64,000 nucleotides of DNA, taken from CAVQBJ01 sp963724405. GTDB lineage: Bacteria; Actinomycetota; Thermoleophilia; Solirubrobacterales; Solirubrobacteraceae. Positions 59,910-64,000 of this stretch are shown one piece after another. The stretch spans positions 186,001 through 250,000 of the forward strand of contig CAVRUQ010000011.1 in NCBI GenBank assembly GCA_963724405.1, in the 5' to 3' direction. The position numbers and the translations under genes are program-made. The notes below the pieces were generated by a model. It did no database searches and was not told the origin of the DNA. It saw only the letters and a program-made list of their open reading frames with translations. Numbering within the stretch: position 1 is the first letter of the stretch; each line of letters begins with the position of its first letter.

Positions 59910-60958
59910 GCCGGCCAGGCCACGACCGGCCCGCGCACGACCACCGCGACCCGCCCGCCGGGCCGCTCCGCGGCCTGTCCGGCGACGCGCACGACCATCA
60001 CCGGCTGCGCCGTGGTCCCGAGTCGCACGTGCATGACGGCGTCGTGCCCGTGGTACTCGAGCGCGACCACCTCGCCGGGGATCCCCTCGCCGGCGTCGGC
60101 CGCGCACAGCTCGACCTGCTCGGGGCGGATGAGCACGACCGCCTCACCGGCGCCGGCGCCGTCCACCGTCACCCGATCGTCGAGCGCGAGCTCCCCGAGA
60201 TCGGTCCGCACCCTCGCCCCGGCGACGATCCCGCGCACGAGGTTCGCCTCGCCGAGGAACCCGGCGAGCTCGGGATCGACCGGGCGGCTGTACAGCTCAC
60301 GCGGCGTCCCGTACTGCCCGATGCCGCCGTCGCGGATGACCGCGACCTGGTCGGCGAGCGAGAGGGCCTCCTCCTGGTCGTGGGTGACGAGCACGGCCGT
60401 CGTGCCCGCCGCGCGCACGAGCTCGCGCACGTCGGCGCGCACGCTCGCACGCATCGAGGCGTCCAGCGCCGAGAACGGCTCGTCGAGCAGCAGCAGCCGG
60501 GGGCGCACGGCGAGCGCTCGGGCGAGGGCGACCCGCTGCTGCTGCCCGCCGGACAGCTCGTGCGGATAGCGGCCGCCGAGGCCGGCGATCCCGACGAGCT
60601 CGAGCAGCTCGTCGACGCGGCCGGAGCGGCCCTCCGCGCGGGCCAGGCCGAAGCCGATGTTGCGCCGCACGGTGAGGTGTGGGAACAGGCTCCCCTCCTG
60701 GGGGACGTAGCCGATGTGGCGCTGCTCGGGGGCAAGCCAAGTGCGCCCCGCATCCTCGGCGACCTCGCCCCCGATCCGGATGGTGCCGCCGTCCGCCCGC
60801 TCGAAGCCGGCGACGATGCGCAGGAGCGTCGTCTTGCCGCTGCCCGAGGCCCCGAGGATCGCCGTGAACGAACCGGCCGGCACCCTCAGCGCGAGGTCGC
60901 GCAGCACCGCCCGCGGACCGAACGCCTTGTGCAGGCCGTTGACCTCGAGCGTGTTCAC
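59903..60958 (-). CDS. Iron(III) ABC transporter ATP-binding protein (FbpC type)
   Basis: 351 residues. Walker A GASGSGKTT (about residues 36-44), Q-loop YVPQEGSLFPHLTV, signature LSGGQQQR, Walker B LLLLDEPFSALD and the H-loop VTHDQEEAL, with a C-terminal TOBE-like domain, the layout of FbpC/PotA ATPases. It energises the permease. The GTG start overlaps the permease stop (GTGA). Last gene of the operon; its stop lies at the end of the duplicated repeat region. Confidence 0.93.
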   Translation of the reverse strand: MNTLEVNGLHKAFGPRAVLRDLALRVPAGSFTAILGASGSGKTTLLRIVAGFERADGGTIRIGGEVAEDAGRTWLAPEQRHIGYVPQEGSLFPHLTVRRNIGFGLARAEGRSGRVDELLELVGIAGLGGRYPHELSGGQQQRVALARALAVRPRLLLLDEPFSALDASMRASVRADVRELVRAAGTTAVLVTHDQEEALSLADQVAVIRDGGIGQYGTPRELYSRPVDPELAGFLGEANLVRGIVAGARVRTDLGELALDDRVTVDGAGAGEAVVLIRPEQVELCAADAGEGIPGEVVALEYHGHDAVMHVRLGTTAQPVMVVRVAGQAAERPGGRVAVVVRGPVVAWPAG

Positions 60959-62574
60959 GGCGTCACCCGCCTCCGCGACGGCAGGCGGTCGAACCAGCGA
61001 CCGAGCACGACGCTCGGGAGCGCGGCGACGAGCATCATCACGCCCGCGTAGGGCGCGGCCTGGCCGTAGGAGAGGTTCGTCTGGTAGGCCCAGAACTGCG
61101 TCGCCAGCGTCTGCGCCCCGGTCGGGATGAGCACGAGCGTGGCCGTCAGCTCGGTCACCGCCTCGAGGAACACGAGGCAGAACGCGGCCGCGAGGCCGGG
61201 GGCGACGAGCGGGAGCGTCACCCGCCACAGCACGGTGAGCGGGCGGCGCCCGAGGGCGCGCCCCATCTCCTCGAGCGCCGGCGGCGCCTGCGCGACCGAG
61301 GTGCGCACGGCGACGAGCGCGAGCGGGAAGAACATGATCGCGTAGCAGGCGATGAGCATCGCCGTGCTCTGGTAGAGCAGCCCGGCCGCGTACCGCTCGC
61401 TGAAGTACGTCAGCGCGAGCGCGATGACGAGCCCGGGCATGGCGAGCACGAGGTAGGTGCTGCGCTCGAGCACCATCGTCGCGCGCCGGGGGTAGCGGAC
61501 CGACAGGATCGCGACCGGGAGCGCGGCGACGGTCGCCAGCAGGCCGGCCATCGCGCTGTAGAAGGCGGTGTGCAGGGCGGCCGAGCCGATCGACGCCGAC
61601 GGCAGCGTCGACTGGCCGCTCTGGAGGATCCAGTAGACGATCGCGCCGATCGGCACGCCGAGCGCGAGGCCGACGAGCGCGACGAACGCGGCGAGCACGA
61701 GCCAGCGGGCGCGCCCGAGGCGATGCCGCTGTGGCGGGCGCGCCGCGAGCGGCCCGGTGCGGCTCTCGCGCCCACGACCGCGGGAGAGGCCCTCGACGCT
61801 CAGCACGAGCAGGCTGAGCCCGACGAGCACGAGCGAGAGGGCCGAGGCCGCGGGCGAGTTGAAGCCGTTGAGGAACTCCGTGTAGATCGTCGTCGTGAAC
61901 GTCTGGAAGCCGAGGATCTCGAACGCGCCGTACTCGGCGAGCATGACGAGCGCGACGAGCACGCAGCCCCCGAGGATCGCGACGCGCGCGTTGCCGAGCG
62001 TCACGCGCCAGAACGTGCGCACGCGCCCGAGCCCGAGGCTGCGGGCGACCTCCTCGAGCGCCGGATCGGCGTTGCGCAGGCTCGCGGCGACCGGGAGGTA
62101 GACGAGCGGGTAGATCGCGAGCGTCATCACGAGCGCCGCCCCGGCGACACCGCCGATCGAGGAGAACAGCGACTTCCAGCCGAAGCTCGTCACGAAGTCC
62201 GGAATGCCGATCGGGACGACGACGAGGACCGCCCACAGCCGCCGCGCCGGGAGGTCGGTGCGCTCGACGCACCAGGCCGCCAGTGTCCCGATCACCGCGC
62301 ACAGGGCGGTCACGATCACGGTGAGCGAGACGGTGTTCCACAGCAACGTCACGGTCAGATGGCGGAACAGCAGCGGGTGCAGCGTCGACCAGCCGTCCTG
62401 CGCAGCCTCGAGCAGCAGGAACACGAGCGGCAGGGCGAGCACGACGGCGACGAGCCCGCCGGCGAGCAGCAGCAGCGGCGGCGTGCGCGCGGGGCGGGCC
62501 GCCACGCCGCCCGGTCCCGCACCGCCGTCGCGGGCCGGCGAGCTCGTCGGGGGCAGCGCCGCCGCGGTGCTCAC
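60955..62574 (-). CDS. Iron(III) ABC transporter permease (FbpB type, fused two-domain)
   Basis: 539 residues with about twelve hydrophobic helices. It contains two permease domains, each with an EAA-type loop (LEEVARSLGLGRVRTFWRVTLG and LEEMGRALGRRPLTVLWRVTLP), as in FbpB/SfuB. It forms the membrane channel for iron uptake. The GTG start overlaps the upstream stop (GTGA at 62571-62574), so its translation is coupled to that of the binding protein. Confidence 0.93.
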   Translation of the reverse strand: MSTAAALPPTSSPARDGGAGPGGVAARPARTPPLLLLAGGLVAVVLALPLVFLLLEAAQDGWSTLHPLLFRHLTVTLLWNTVSLTVIVTALCAVIGTLAAWCVERTDLPARRLWAVLVVVPIGIPDFVTSFGWKSLFSSIGGVAGAALVMTLAIYPLVYLPVAASLRNADPALEEVARSLGLGRVRTFWRVTLGNARVAILGGCVLVALVMLAEYGAFEILGFQTFTTTIYTEFLNGFNSPAASALSLVLVGLSLLVLSVEGLSRGRGRESRTGPLAARPPQRHRLGRARWLVLAAFVALVGLALGVPIGAIVYWILQSGQSTLPSASIGSAALHTAFYSAMAGLLATVAALPVAILSVRYPRRATMVLERSTYLVLAMPGLVIALALTYFSERYAAGLLYQSTAMLIACYAIMFFPLALVAVRTSVAQAPPALEEMGRALGRRPLTVLWRVTLPLVAPGLAAAFCLVFLEAVTELTATLVLIPTGAQTLATQFWAYQTNLSYGQAAPYAGVMMLVAALPSVVLGRWFDRLPSRRRVTP

Positions 62575-63620
62575 AGCAGCTGCGCCTGTCGCAGGAGGGC
62601 AAGGGCGGTCGACCCGTCGCCGAGCGTCGCGAGGCCGATCGGATCCGGCGCGAGCGCCGACAGCGGCGTCTGGCCCGGCCCGAACGTGACGCCCGAGGCG
62701 ATCGGATACTCGAAGCTGTCGCTGTGGGCGATGATCGTCTGGCCCTCCTTGCTGACGAGGAAGGCGACGAACCGCTCGGCGTCGGTCCGGTGCGCGCTCG
62801 AGGAGAGCACGCCGGCGCCGGACACGTCGACGACGTAGCCGGGGTCGTGCGGCGCGAGGAAGGCGATCGCGGAGTCCACGTTGGACGCTCCGACCTGAGC
62901 GCGCTGGCGGTACCAGTAGTACTGGTTGATGATCCCGATCGCCGCGTCACCCCGATTGACGGCGTCGGTCAGCGACTCGTTGTCGGGGTAGATGTGACCG
63001 CTCGCGTTCGCCTTGAGCGCCTGCAGCCAGCGCAGCGCGGCCGCCGAGCCGTACGCCCGGGCGACGGCGGTGACGATCGGCTGGAAGTCGGTCTCGCCGG
63101 GCGCGAGGGCGAGCTTGCCCGCGAAGCGCGGCTGCGCGAGCGCGAGGGCCGAGGTCGGCAGCTGTGCCGGCGTGAGCAGGTGCGTGTTGTAGACGAGCAC
63201 GCTCACGCGGGCCGACACCCCGACCCAGTCGCCGGCCGGCGAGTTGTAGCGCGCCGGCGTGGCCGCGAGCGTCGCCGCCGGCAGCGCGGCGAGGCGGTGA
63301 CGCTCCTGCAGGTACTGAAGCGGCGGCGAGTTCTCCGTGTAGACGACGTCGGCCGGTGAGTTCGATCCCTCGGCATCGATCTGCGAGGCGAGCACGGCCT
63401 CGTCGTTGCTGCGTACGTTGACCTGGATATGCGTCGCCCGCTCGAACGCGGCCACGAGCGCGGCGGTCGTCTGCACGTGCTGGCCGCTGTAGACCGTGAT
63501 CGACGGCCCGGAGGAGCCGCAGCCGGTCATCGCGATCATCAAGAGGGCGGCGGTCGCGAGGGCCGGGCCGCGGCGCAGAGCGGTGCCCATCGCGGCCCGC
63601 GGGCGCGCGTCGGTGAGCAT
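62571..63620 (-). CDS. Iron(III) ABC transporter substrate-binding lipoprotein (FbpA type)
   Basis: 349 residues. A lipobox MTGC (Cys about residue 34) anchors the mature protein to the membrane. ITVYSGQHVQTTAALVAAFE, DVVYTENSPPLQYL and the Tyr-containing IINQYYWYRQR fit ferric-binding periplasmic proteins, where two Tyr bind Fe(III). The ATG at 63620 is chosen because a TACAGT -10 box lies 7 nt upstream; ATG 63590 is the alternative. The iron-box palindrome upstream supports iron as the substrate. Confidence 0.9.
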   Translation of the reverse strand: MLTDARPRAAMGTALRRGPALATAALLMIAMTGCGSSGPSITVYSGQHVQTTAALVAAFERATHIQVNVRSNDEAVLASQIDAEGSNSPADVVYTENSPPLQYLQERHRLAALPAATLAATPARYNSPAGDWVGVSARVSVLVYNTHLLTPAQLPTSALALAQPRFAGKLALAPGETDFQPIVTAVARAYGSAAALRWLQALKANASGHIYPDNESLTDAVNRGDAAIGIINQYYWYRQRAQVGASNVDSAIAFLAPHDPGYVVDVSGAGVLSSSAHRTDAERFVAFLVSKEGQTIIAHSDSFEYPIASGVTFGPGQTPLSALAPDPIGLATLGDGSTALALLRQAQLL

Positions 63621-63627
63621 CGCGCGG

Positions 63628-63660
63628 ACTGTACCAGCCGCAGTTAGGTGACCCTAACTG
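63628..63660 (-). promoter_or_regulatory. Iron-box-like operator and promoter of the Fbp operon
   Basis: CAGTTAGG-TGAC-CCTAACTG (63641-63660) has perfect 8-bp arms and resembles DtxR/IdeR boxes (TTAGG...CCTAA). It covers the -35 position; the -10 is TACAGT at 63628-63633 on the minus strand, 7 nt before the ATG. A DtxR-family repressor with bound iron would block this promoter. Confidence 0.6.
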
Positions 63661-63742
63661 TGAACAAGTGCATCCCTCCGCCACAGCGTCACGCGGCCTC
63701 GAGGCCGGCGGCGCGTGGTGTGGGGTCCGGGCCGCGGACCGA

Positions 63743-64000
63743 TCAGCTCGTGGGCGCGTCGGTGCCCGCCAGACCGAGATACCGGCGCACGTCCTCGGCC
63801 TCGGCGGCCAGCGCGTCGGCGGTGGCGCGCGTCAGCCGGGCGAAGGGCTCGAGCGCGACGCGATCGCCCCGCATGCGCCACACGCCGACCGCGCGGCCGC
63901 CGACGAGCGCGAACGCGCGGAACAGGCCGTTGTTGGTGACGATCTGCCGGTGCGGCCCGACGATCTGCTCGCGCGAGGTCCAGCCGAGCAGCACCGGATC
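63743..64000 (-). CDS. Winged-helix DNA-binding protein (AlkZ/HTH_42-like), C-terminal part
   Basis: 85 residues to the window edge, partial at the 5' end. DPVLLGWTSREQIVG, NGLFRAFALVGGRAVGVWRM and the following helix match the C-terminal region of winged-helix proteins related to AlkZ DNA glycosylases. The frame is open to position 64000. The function (interstrand-crosslink glycosylase or uncharacterised relative) cannot be settled without the N-terminal domain. Confidence 0.75.
   Translation of the reverse strand, partial: DPVLLGWTSREQIVGPHRQIVTNNGLFRAFALVGGRAVGVWRMRGDRVALEPFARLTRATADALAAEAEDVRRYLGLAGTDAPTS

Noticed and set aside
57438..60107. 889-codon minus-strand frame through the duplicated region into the propeller gene
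   Set aside because: It is out of frame with the propeller gene and repeats with the DNA repeat. Open only because GC-rich DNA lacks stop codons.
59007..60569. Plus-strand frame with repeated Arg/Pro/Ala peptides over the tandem duplication
   Set aside because: The peptide repeats only reflect the 68-bp and 534-bp DNA repeats, and the frame continues antisense through the ABC ATPase gene.
1..64000. tRNA, rRNA, transposase, integrase or attachment sites
   Set aside because: No cloverleaf-like sequence, rRNA segment or transposase/integrase motif was noticed while reading both strands; a dedicated search could still find a short RNA.

Overview
The window is about 64 kb of very GC-rich DNA, densely coded on both strands, with many GTG starts and 4-nt ATGA/GTGA stop-start overlaps. 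Several genes appear to be leaderless: a TANNNT -10 box lies 6-9 nt before the start codon. Families present include a WS/DGAT acyltransferase, a GH15 glucosidase, SHOCT and DUF1269 proteins, MalT-type LuxR regulators, and a secreted Asp-box propeller with WxRC-type Ig-like repeats. Together these point to an actinobacterium, most likely Thermoleophilia/Solirubrobacterales. That placement is inference. I saw no rRNA, tRNA, CRISPR array, phage or insertion-sequence gene.

Region by region. 0-7 kb: a large ATPase-LuxR regulator, a thioredoxin-like protein, a divergent NAD(P)-epimerase/TetR pair sharing palindromic operators, two NTF2-like proteins and a DCC-type thiol protein. 7-13 kb: a minus-strand operon (FAD disulfide oxidoreductase, DUF3237 protein, two SDRs), small unknowns and a zinc alcohol dehydrogenase. 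13-21 kb: secreted glycosidase, exported proteins, lipoprotein, acyltransferases, papain-like protease, small proteins and a membrane dipeptidase. 21-31 kb: a phosphoribosyltransferase-hydrolase fusion; an electron-transfer operon (two b-type membrane proteins, a Pro/Ala-tailed membrane protein, a NuoF-like flavoprotein, a ferredoxin) divergent from an OmpR/histidine-kinase pair; then a half-size glycolipid-synthase-like protein coupled to a polytopic membrane protein.

31-50 kb is the most interesting part: SHOCT, DUF1269 and AhpD-like proteins, a MalT-type regulator, zwf, GH15, GMC oxidoreductase, NDH-2, MBL hydrolase, a holin-phosphodiesterase fusion, glutamate decarboxylase and a small membrane protein. 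Many of their promoters carry variants of one palindrome, ATCACCC-N5-GGGTGAT, often about 30-38 bp upstream of a plausible -10 box. I propose an undescribed local regulon, perhaps stress related.

50-56 kb: a beta-oxidation module (FadA, FadB-like, SDR) with a TetR regulator and matching GACAC-N2-TGTC operators. 56-60 kb: the 888-residue secreted propeller protein, then a 1.07-kb intergenic region built from a near-perfect tandem duplication of about 0.5 kb, each copy holding an AT-rich 13-bp hairpin. 60-64 kb: an Fbp-type iron ABC transporter operon behind an iron-box-like palindrome, and the end of a winged-helix (AlkZ-like) gene cut by the window edge.
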